In this document: piece after piece, positions 6,647 through 11,845 of the stretch
Numbering within the stretch: position 1 is the first letter of the stretch
Layout of the letters: each line of letters opens with the position of its first letter
Assembly: GCA_031423155.1 (NCBI GenBank)
Contig: JANPEZ010000085.1
Span: 1-11,845 of the forward strand
Source of the DNA: JANPEZ01 sp031423155
GTDB lineage: Bacteria > Actinomycetota > UBA4738 > HRBIN12
DNA: 11,845 bases
Reading direction: 5' to 3'
Position numbers and translations under genes: made by a program
Notes under the pieces: generated by a model
Seen by the model: the letters and a program-made list of their open reading frames with translations, nothing else
Told to the model about the DNA's origin: nothing
The model's database searches: none

Positions 6647-6750
6647 CCGGATTTGCCCTGCTTGGCCTTCTTCGCCTGGCGCTTCTCCTTGAGGCTGGCG
6701 GATTTCGGCTTCTTCGAAGCCTTGCTTCCGCCCTTGTCCTTGCTGGCCAT
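6631..6750 (-). CDS. Small Lys-rich basic protein (39 residues)
   Basis: A short reading frame starting MASKDKGGSKASKKPKSAS, with 13 lysines, and ending GKSGGSSS. It begins with ATG at 6750 behind a strong ribosome site, GGGAGGG, 4-5 bases upstream, and stops with TGA at 6633-6631. The composition (Lys, Ser, Gly, Ala) is unlike random GC-rich frames, which usually give Arg. It resembles the tiny basic proteins often found and poorly annotated in actinobacteria, and it may bind nucleic acid. It has its own intergenic space between two genes on the same and opposite strands. No function can be assigned. Confidence 0.7.
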   Translation of the reverse strand: MASKDKGGSKASKKPKSASLKEKRQAKKAKQGKSGGSSS

Positions 6751-6777
6751 GATCCCTCCCGTTGGTCTGTTCGGCTA

Positions 6778-6806
6778 ACTCTGGCGGCAAGTGGCCGCGA
6801 GGGCAA
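6778..6806 (-). promoter_or_regulatory. Possible promoter of the small Lys-rich gene
   Basis: On the minus strand TTGCCC (6806-6801) and CAGAGT (6783-6778) are separated by 17 bases, about 27 bases upstream of the ATG. The match to -35 and NANNNT boxes is moderate. Confidence 0.25.
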
Positions 6807-6861
6807 GCCTCACGAGTAGGCGATAAGGGTGCCATGGTCGCGCCGCGTTCCACGCAGCGGG

Positions 6862-6867
6862 CATACT
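6862..6867 (+). promoter_or_regulatory. Candidate leaderless -10 box of arfB
   Basis: CATACT lies 7 bases before the ATG at 6875 and no Shine-Dalgarno is present. It matches the spacing of the other TANNNT-like boxes in this window. No clear -35 is seen. Confidence 0.3.
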
Positions 6868-6874
6868 TCCTTGC

Positions 6875-7300
6875 ATGGCCGAACCGCTCAGGGTGACTCG
6901 CACGGTGATCGTCCCGGCAAAGGAGCTCCGGTGGAGGTTCAGCAGATCCTCCGGACCGGGTGGTCAGTCGGTCAACACGGCGGACTCGCGCGTGGAACTC
7001 TCGCTCGATCTGACCAGGACCACGGCGCTCGGGCCGATCCTGCGAGCGCGGGCGCTCGACCGACTGCAGAACCGGCTCGTCGACGGAGTGCTCACCATCG
7101 CGGCCTCCGAACAGAGGTCCCAGCTTCAGAACCGTGAGGCCGCGCGGGGCCGCATGGCTCTGATCCTGGCAGAGGCGGTGGCTCCTCCCCCGCGGAAACG
7201 CAGGCCGACGCGCCCTTCTCGAGCCGCGGTCGAGCGCAGACTGACCGAGAAGCGCAGACGCTCGCAGACCAAGAAACTCCGCCGCCCAGGCGAGGACTGA
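6875..7300 (+). CDS. arfB: ArfB/YaeJ-type peptidyl-tRNA hydrolase (ribosome rescue)
   Basis: Ribosome-rescue release factor of 141 residues. It enters stalled ribosomes lacking a stop codon and hydrolyses the peptidyl-tRNA. The catalytic GGQ (29-31) lies in SSGPGGQSVNT, in the RF-1 domain, preceded by the family strand VIVPAKELRWRFSRS. The residue after GGQ is Ser where Asn is more usual (GGQNVN). The C-terminal tail from about 106 to 141 is strongly basic (PRKRRPTRPSR, RRLTEKRRRSQTKKLRR), as needed to occupy the empty mRNA channel. The length matches the family. The ATG at 6875 has no Shine-Dalgarno but sits after a -10-like box. No related gene is adjacent. Confidence 0.93.
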   Translation: MAEPLRVTRTVIVPAKELRWRFSRSSGPGGQSVNTADSRVELSLDLTRTTALGPILRARALDRLQNRLVDGVLTIAASEQRSQLQNREAARGRMALILAEAVAPPPRKRRPTRPSRAAVERRLTEKRRRSQTKKLRRPGED

Positions 7301-7306
7301 GCCCTA

Positions 7307-7333
7307 TGCGGACCGCGCGGAAGATGCCAGACT
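7307..7333 (+). promoter_or_regulatory. Candidate leaderless promoter of the acyltransferase operon
   Basis: CAGACT at 7328-7333 ends 7 bases before the ATG at 7341. TGCGGAC begins at 7307, exactly 21 bases before the -10 box, the same distance as TGCGGAC in front of the exonuclease gene. There is no Shine-Dalgarno. Confidence 0.35.
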
Positions 7334-7340
7334 CGACCCG

Positions 7341-8669
7341 ATGCAGGGAGCATCGACCGCTCGGGACTTCGCCTCCGCGACGCCCGCCACGCGGAACCGC
7401 TACGTAGACCTGCTCCGCGTCGTCTCGATCGGCGTCGTCGTCCTGGGGCACTGGCTGATGGCGGTCCTGGGGTACTCGGACGGAAGGTTCACCGGCAAGA
7501 ATCTCCTCGAGATCGAGCCCGGCTTGCAGATCATCACCTGGGTGTTCCAAGTGATGCCGGTCTTCTTCATCGTTGGGGGATTCTCGAACGAAGCCTCGTG
7601 GACATCGGCCCGGCGGAGAGGCGAGTCATACGCGCAGTGGCTACGCGCACGATCGGCGCGGCTGCTGAGACCGGCCGTCTGGTTCGTTGCGTTCTGGACG
7701 CTGATCCCCTCGATGGGGGTCGTCACGGGCCTGCTGCCCTCGAGCATCGCTCGCGTCGGCGTCGGAGAGGTCGCGCTTCCGATGTGGTTCCTCGGCATCT
7801 ACCTGCTCGCGGTACCCGCGATGCCGCCGCTGCTCGCCCTGCACAGACGCTTCGGCGCTCGGATCTTGATCCCGCTGGCGGCGGGCGCCGTGGGCGTCGA
7901 CATGCTTCGTTTCGGACTCGATGTCACTTCGGTCGGCGTGGCCAACTTCGCCCTTGTCTGGCTGGGGATCATCGAACTCGGATTCCTTTGGAGGGACGGC
8001 ACGCTCCGATCGCGCAAGTGGTTGCCGTGGGCGATGGCCGGCGGCGGACTCGCCGTGCTTGCGGTCCTGACGCTCTTCTTCGACTATCCGGTTTCGATGA
8101 TCGGACTTACCCACGGAGTCAGGTCCAACACTCTGCCACCCTCGTTCGCTCTGTTCGCGCTCGGAGTGTGGCAATGCGGCGCGATGCTCCTGTTCGAGGA
8201 CGTGGCCAACCGGTGGCTCGGGCGCGAACGCCCATGGCGAGCCGTGATCGTGGCGAACTCGATGGTGATGACCTTCTACCTTTGGAACATGAGTGCGGTG
8301 GTTCTGGCCGCCGTGCTGTTGTTCCCGACCGGAGTCGCGCCGCAACCTGACGCTCTCAGCGCTTACTGGTGGTGGCTGCGCCCGGCCTGGATAGGTGCCT
8401 GTGCGATCTGCCTCGCGCCGTTCCTCTTCGGGTTCCGCTTCGCCGAGAAGCCGGCCGAGACGCCGGGCGGCCCTGCAGGCATCGCCGGAACGATCCTGGC
8501 TCTGGCGGGCACGGCGACGGCTGCGGCCGGCTTCTCCATCTTCACGACCCAGGCATTCCCGGTGCCGGGCGAGGTCGTGTTCATGCCCTCGGTGGGAGTC
8601 GTGTGCGTCATCGCGGCGCTCCTGCTCCTTCGGGTCAACCCCCTCTCACGCAGGCGCGACTCCGGATAG
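7341..8669 (+). CDS. Acyltransferase family 3 (OafA-like) integral membrane protein
   Basis: Polytopic membrane acyltransferase of 442 residues, with roughly ten hydrophobic helices. Family members transfer acyl groups, often acetyl or succinyl, to sugars, lipids or antibiotics at the envelope. The first helix carries the R-x10-H signature: R26 in DLLRVVSIGVVVLGHW with H37. PVFFIVGGFSN (about 73-83) and a conserved RLLRPAVWF region (about 110-118) follow, both typical of the family. No extracytoplasmic SGNH domain is attached. It is the first gene of a likely operon, 3 bases before a second membrane protein gene. The acceptor and donor cannot be read from sequence. Confidence 0.87.
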   Translation: MQGASTARDFASATPATRNRYVDLLRVVSIGVVVLGHWLMAVLGYSDGRFTGKNLLEIEPGLQIITWVFQVMPVFFIVGGFSNEASWTSARRRGESYAQWLRARSARLLRPAVWFVAFWTLIPSMGVVTGLLPSSIARVGVGEVALPMWFLGIYLLAVPAMPPLLALHRRFGARILIPLAAGAVGVDMLRFGLDVTSVGVANFALVWLGIIELGFLWRDGTLRSRKWLPWAMAGGGLAVLAVLTLFFDYPVSMIGLTHGVRSNTLPPSFALFALGVWQCGAMLLFEDVANRWLGRERPWRAVIVANSMVMTFYLWNMSAVVLAAVLLFPTGVAPQPDALSAYWWWLRPAWIGACAICLAPFLFGFRFAEKPAETPGGPAGIAGTILALAGTATAAAGFSIFTTQAFPVPGEVVFMPSVGVVCVIAALLLLRVNPLSRRRDSG

Positions 8670-8672
8670 AGG

Positions 8673-9164
8673 ATGCGGGCCCCCTCGATCCGCACGGATA
8701 GGGCTCGCGGCGTCGGCCTGCTGGCCGAGCTCGCCGGTCGCAGGTTCCTCGCCGGTTCCGTGGGTGCGTACTTCCTCGGGTTCGCGGTCTTCGGGATGAT
8801 CGCCCGTCGTTCGAACACCGTCTTGTACTTGGTCGTGACGGCAACGCTCGTCGGCGTATTCACTTTCATCCACCTGAAGGTGGGCCTGTCCGACGGCGAG
8901 CTCCGCGCTCTGGCCTTGCTCGGCTTCTTCCATCTAGCCGGCGGCCTGTTACAGACCGGAAGCGACCGGATCCTCTACAACATGCCTGTCGGCCCCTATC
9001 CGTTGCAGATCGACCGGCTCGTTCATGCGTTCGGTGGCGGGACTCTGGCACTCGTCGCGTGGCGCATGCTTCGGGCGCGCGCCCCGGACGTCGACGCGCT
9101 GTTCCTGGTCGCGCTGGCGGCTATGGGGGCAACCGGCCTACTGGCGCCAAGACGATGGCGCTGA
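8673..9164 (+). CDS. YjdF/DUF2238-like membrane protein, seemingly short at the C-terminus
   Basis: Membrane protein of 163 residues with about five helices (27-43, 49-66, 78-93, 118-132, 142-156). The segments HLAGGLLQTGSDRILYN (87-103) and DRLVHAFG (114-121) resemble the DUF2238 (YjdF) family, in which a YDR-x2-H motif recurs. Family members generally continue past the LAAMG helix with an acidic N-E-x2-E/F motif and a final helix. Here the frame ends in GLLAPRRWR just after that helix and the next gene begins at 9155, so about 50 residues seem missing. The start is 3 bases after the acyltransferase stop, with no clear ribosome site, which points to translational coupling. No function is known. 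Confidence 0.7.
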   Translation: MRAPSIRTDRARGVGLLAELAGRRFLAGSVGAYFLGFAVFGMIARRSNTVLYLVVTATLVGVFTFIHLKVGLSDGELRALALLGFFHLAGGLLQTGSDRILYNMPVGPYPLQIDRLVHAFGGGTLALVAWRMLRARAPDVDALFLVALAAMGATGLLAPRRWR

Positions 9165-9838
9165 CGATCTCGAGAACGTCTCCTGTGGACCGCCTCACGC
9201 GGATCGTCTTGGTCTGCTGCGCAGGGGCACCCTTGCTCGTTCTGACCTCCATCTTGGTCGCCACGGTCGTCACTCCGGACTATCACACGGTGTCGGACAC
9301 GCTCAGCCAGTTGGCGGCCGAAGGCGCGCCACACCCGGCCATCATCGCCGCCGGACTGGTGCTGGCGGGCTTGATGCTCCAGGGCTTCGCGTGGGCTCTG
9401 CACCGAAGACTCATGGACAGGGCGCGGGGAAGATCCATAGCGATCCTCATCGCCTCGTCCGGCCTTGCGATGCAGACGGCCGCCTTCGTCCGAGATGACC
9501 CGAACGTGGAGGGAGCGAGACAGACGCTCTCGGGCGCCGTACATGGAGCTTTGGCCTCGATCGCTTTCGTGGCGATGATCGTCGCGCTCTTCCTGTTCGT
9601 CCGAGCGATGGCGAGCGAACCCGGTTTCGAGAGGGTGCGGGTCATGTCGCGCCGCCTCGGATGGGCCTGCGCCGTGATCGGGAGCGTCTTCGAGATCCAG
9701 GTCATCCAGTCCATAGAAGGGTTGCTGCAGCGCGTTTTCATAACGCTGTTCGCCGTTTGGATCGAGGTCGTCATCTTCGGCTACCTGACGAAGGAGGGTG
9801 CCCCTCGTGGCCCAGACCGCGCGGGCTGCGAGGTCTAG
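9155..9838 (+). CDS. DUF998 integral membrane protein
   Basis: Membrane protein of 227 residues with about six helices, of the DUF998 family, whose function is unknown. The first helix (about 15-40) is followed by the family region TPDYHTVSDTLSQLAAEGAPHP (split over 40-61), with the DT-x-S-x-L motif, and then AAGLVLAGLMLQGFA. A HGALASIAFVAMI helix begins near 130. The ATG at 9155 overlaps the previous gene by 10 bases. A longer frame from 9059 would add an Arg-rich stretch that is only the alternate frame of the previous gene. There is no clear Shine-Dalgarno, so coupling to the upstream gene is likely. It is the last gene of the membrane trio. Confidence 0.82.
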   Translation: MALTISRTSPVDRLTRIVLVCCAGAPLLVLTSILVATVVTPDYHTVSDTLSQLAAEGAPHPAIIAAGLVLAGLMLQGFAWALHRRLMDRARGRSIAILIASSGLAMQTAAFVRDDPNVEGARQTLSGAVHGALASIAFVAMIVALFLFVRAMASEPGFERVRVMSRRLGWACAVIGSVFEIQVIQSIEGLLQRVFITLFAVWIEVVIFGYLTKEGAPRGPDRAGCEV

Positions 9839-9900
9839 TGTTGCTGGGTCCCGAAGCGACCTCTGCACTCGCAGGAAGCGTCGGGCACGGTACTGCGGAA

Positions 9901-10803
9901 TCAGCCCTTGGCGTCTGCCCGAGACGCCAGCGATGCGCCCGCGATGACCATCGCGATCCCGACGATGCCGATCAGAGCGACGTGCTCAGAGCGGAACGCG
10001 ACTCCGAGGATCAGGGCAACCACGGGGATCAGATATATGCAGAAAGAGGCTCTGGTTCCTCCAACCCGGCCGACCAACCGGCCCATCAGCACGAAAGCGA
10101 TCCCCGTCCCGGCGGCGCCGAGCAGCGCGACGGCTGCCGCGGAGGCCCACGAGAACGAAGAGCCGGGTATCGACGCCAGACCGAACGGCGCCGTCAATGC
10201 AGTCGAGATCAGCAGCATCCGTCCCATCACGGGAAGGGATCCATAGCGCTGCTGAAGCGGTCCCGCGATATCGATGGCAACCCCGTAGCACGTGATCGCG
10301 ACGAGCAGCATGATGACCCCGATCGCGGCGCTGCTCCCCGTCCCGGCCGCCGAGATGGCGATGGCGCCGACACCGCCGGAGCCCAAGACCAGACCGAGCA
10401 TCTGGCCCCTGCTCGGCAGCCGCCGGAGCATCAGCGAGGCGAACAGCGCCGCCAACACGGGCGTACCTCCGTTCAACATCCCTGCGACCGCCGAGTTCAC
10501 ATGCTGCTCCGCAAGAGGGAACAGCGTGAAGGGTATGCCGACCCAAACGGTGGCAAGGAACATGAGTCGGGGCAGGTCCTCGCGCTCGATCTTCGCCCGG
10601 CTCGCCGGCATCAACCAGAGGGTCGTGGCTCCGGCCGCCACACGCAGGAAGGTCACGAGACCCGGCCGGAACGACTCGAGGCCTATCAAGATCAGGATGA
10701 ACGAGGAGCCCCAGATGGCCGCGATGGTCAGGAACGTGACCCAGTCGTAGGTCGAGAAGGCCCCCTCGTGCGTTCCCTCAGATGTCGACAGTACGCGGGC
10801 CAT
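9901..10803 (-). CDS. EamA family (DMT) transporter
   Basis: Integral membrane transporter of 300 residues with ten predicted helices, arranged as two EamA repeats. The first begins DWVTFLTIAAIWGSSFILI and the second IGVIMLLVAITCYGVAID. The motif AIWGSSF in the first helix and GG-x2-ASFCIYLIPVVALILG in the last repeat are typical of drug/metabolite exporters. The ATG at 10803 (MARVLSTSEG) is chosen because a -10 box stands 8 bases before it and the first helix follows about 20 residues later. A frame from a TTG at 10905 adds an implausible Arg-rich extension. The substrate is unknown. It converges on the DUF998 gene and is divergent from the Asp-box protein gene. Confidence 0.9.
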   Translation of the reverse strand: MARVLSTSEGTHEGAFSTYDWVTFLTIAAIWGSSFILILIGLESFRPGLVTFLRVAAGATTLWLMPASRAKIEREDLPRLMFLATVWVGIPFTLFPLAEQHVNSAVAGMLNGGTPVLAALFASLMLRRLPSRGQMLGLVLGSGGVGAIAISAAGTGSSAAIGVIMLLVAITCYGVAIDIAGPLQQRYGSLPVMGRMLLISTALTAPFGLASIPGSSFSWASAAAVALLGAAGTGIAFVLMGRLVGRVGGTRASFCIYLIPVVALILGVAFRSEHVALIGIVGIAMVIAGASLASRADAKG

Positions 10804-10811
10804 TGCGAAAC

Positions 10812-10838
10812 AGGCTAACGGGGTTCGCCGGATCCGCG
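10812..10838 (-). promoter_or_regulatory. Candidate leaderless promoter of the EamA transporter gene
   Basis: On the minus strand TAGCCT (10817-10812) fits TANNNT and lies 8 bases before the ATG. CGCGGA (10838-10833) starts 21 bases before it, the same offset as TGCGGA in front of the exonuclease and acyltransferase genes. There is no Shine-Dalgarno. Confidence 0.42.
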
Positions 10839-10879
10839 GCGACCGAGCGCCGAACCATGACCCGCGGTCGGCGAAGGAT

Positions 10880-10908
10880 TTGACCTCGGGTAGCGGTCGG
10901 CCCAACCT
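10880..10908 (+). promoter_or_regulatory. Candidate promoter of the Asp-box protein gene
   Basis: TTGACC (10880-10885) and CAACCT (10903-10908) are 17 bases apart, close to a -35 and NANNNT -10 pair. The leader of about 25 bases holds AAGGGGG, 8 bases before the ATG at 10941, so this gene has a normal leader, unlike several neighbours. Confidence 0.45.
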
Positions 10909-10940
10909 TCGCAGCAGGTTTCACCGAAAGGGGGAACGGC

Positions 10941-11845
10941 ATGGACCGTGGAAAGATGGGACGAGCCAAGGTGCGAGGAGCGATCGCCGCAGCCACCCTG
11001 GCGTTAGTCGCAGCCGCCTCACTGGGGGGCTCGAGCGCCCTGGCCGCGACACCAGGCTGGAGCGGCGAGGTCAAACTCTCCAATCCAACGACGGGTGACG
11101 GCTGGGAGCCGGCGATCGCCGCGGATCCATCGGCGCCATACGTGTACGCGGGTTGGATGCAGTACACCGGCGCCAAGATCTCGATTCAGATCCGCATCTC
11201 TTCGGACGGTGGCGCCACGTGGAGCGCGCCCAAGCAGATGGTTTCCAGCAACCAAGGTCAGTACGACATCGTCTTGGCAACGACTTCCAGTGGCGCTCTG
11301 TACGCGACATACATGCAGGGAAACCACATCATGTTCACGAAGTCGACGAACCACGGCTCAACATTCTCCGCGCCCATCCAGGTGTCGGGGGGCACGTGGG
11401 CCGACAAACCGTGGATAGCAACGAGTGCGAGCGGCGCGGACGTGTACATCACGTGGACGACCCGCGGGAACCTGTTCGCTGTGAACTCGCACAACGCCGG
11501 TGGTACCTGGTCCGCACCCTTGCAGGTAACGAACGAGACGGGCATGTACTACTTCGCCAACGGTGGAACCGTTCTTCCGAACGGCACCGCGGTGATGGTT
11601 GGGTCGGAGTATCCCTCCGGGGGCAACACTACTACCCAGACCGGGCCGATCCCGATCGCGGTCTTCCGCACGACCAACGGCGGAACTTCGTGGACGCGCA
11701 GCGTGCCCGACACGCTCAACACGGGCGTGACGTATGCCACGTCTTCGGTTACCACCGTGGCCTCCGATGCGAACGGCACGCTGGTGCTCGTCTATAGCGG
11801 TTCACTAACGGTGGGCGGCGTCGGTCACGTGTACGTCAGGCGTTC
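10941..11845 (+). CDS. Secreted Asp-box (sialidase-like) beta-propeller protein (partial, C-terminus beyond right edge)
   Basis: Exported protein of which 301 residues are visible. A signal peptide occupies about 1-36 (basic start, Ala/Leu core, SALAA). Four Asp-box (BNR) motifs, S-x-D/N-x-G-x-T-W/F, are seen: SSDGGATW (87-94), STNHGSTF (135-142), SHNAGGTW (183-190) and TTNGGTSW (244-251). The first three are exactly 48 residues apart and each is followed by SAP. This fits the blades of a beta-propeller as in sialidases or photosynthesis-assembly-like and cell-wall-associated proteins. Catalytic sialidase residues (an Arg triad, Tyr/Glu, Asp) cannot be judged from this fragment. A strong ribosome site AAGGGGG supports the ATG. 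It is likely an extracellular glycan hydrolase or adhesin-like propeller. Confidence 0.85.
   Translation, partial: MDRGKMGRAKVRGAIAAATLALVAAASLGGSSALAATPGWSGEVKLSNPTTGDGWEPAIAADPSAPYVYAGWMQYTGAKISIQIRISSDGGATWSAPKQMVSSNQGQYDIVLATTSSGALYATYMQGNHIMFTKSTNHGSTFSAPIQVSGGTWADKPWIATSASGADVYITWTTRGNLFAVNSHNAGGTWSAPLQVTNETGMYYFANGGTVLPNGTAVMVGSEYPSGGNTTTQTGPIPIAVFRTTNGGTSWTRSVPDTLNTGVTYATSSVTTVASDANGTLVLVYSGSLTVGGVGHVYVRR

Noticed and set aside
7641..8345. 234-codon open frame on the minus strand
   Set aside because: It lies wholly inside the acyltransferase gene, antisense to its helices, with no ribosome site or family signature.
9830..9863. GAGGTC/GACCTC inverted repeat between convergent genes as a terminator
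   Set aside because: Six-base arms with a 22-base loop and no T-run are too weak to support.
9661..10818. 385-codon open frame on the plus strand
   Set aside because: It is antisense to the EamA transporter and continues from a shadow frame inside DUF998; its product is hydrophilic and Arg/Gln/Asp-rich.
1..11845. Mobile elements, CRISPR arrays, tRNA or rRNA genes
   Set aside because: No transposase or integrase motifs, spaced repeats, terminal inverted repeats or RNA-gene features were seen on either strand.

Overview
This is a GC-rich window with ten complete protein genes packed on both strands, two large genes cut by the window edges, and one small gene of 39 codons. It looks like a chromosome segment of an actinobacterium, probably an uncultivated lineage. 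The grounds are the GC-rich codon use, an LppM-type lipoprotein, a luciferase-like oxidoreductase, frequent GTG starts, and several genes that begin 6-8 bases after a TANNNT-like -10 box with no ribosome binding site. That last pattern suggests leaderless mRNAs. There are no transposases, phage genes, CRISPR arrays or RNA genes that I can see. Genus cannot be named from the sequence.

Layout. Positions 1-1850 (minus strand) hold soxD and then soxA of a sarcosine-oxidase-type complex. soxA runs off the left edge, and no soxB precedes soxD. A divergent intergenic region (1863-2011) carries two adjoining perfect palindromes. Next comes a stand-alone 5'-3' exonuclease (2012-2908, plus). It converges, across a hairpin, on an LppM-like lipoprotein gene (2958-3788, minus). 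From 3869 two plus-strand genes follow: an isoprenylcysteine-methyltransferase-like membrane protein and an LLM-class flavin oxidoreductase. The second shares a CTAG double-stop with a convergent secreted phosphodiester glycosidase (NAGPA-like) gene (5251-6552, minus). Upstream of that lies a 39-residue Lys-rich protein gene (6631-6750, minus).

Plus-strand genes resume with an ArfB-type ribosome rescue hydrolase (6875-7300). They continue with a likely three-gene membrane-protein operon: acyltransferase-3, a YjdF/DUF2238-like protein that seems short, and a DUF998 protein (7341-9838). An EamA-family transporter (9901-10803, minus) converges on this operon. It is divergent from a secreted Asp-box (sialidase-like) beta-propeller gene (10941 to the right edge).

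Most genes are unrelated single units rather than one pathway. The clear functional groups are soxD-soxA (amine catabolism linked to folate) and the membrane trio. The most distinctive observations are: the SoxA subunit keeps two complete four-cysteine sites that I recall as lost in classical sarcosine oxidase; the twin palindromes in front of soxD; and the recurrent leaderless promoter pattern.
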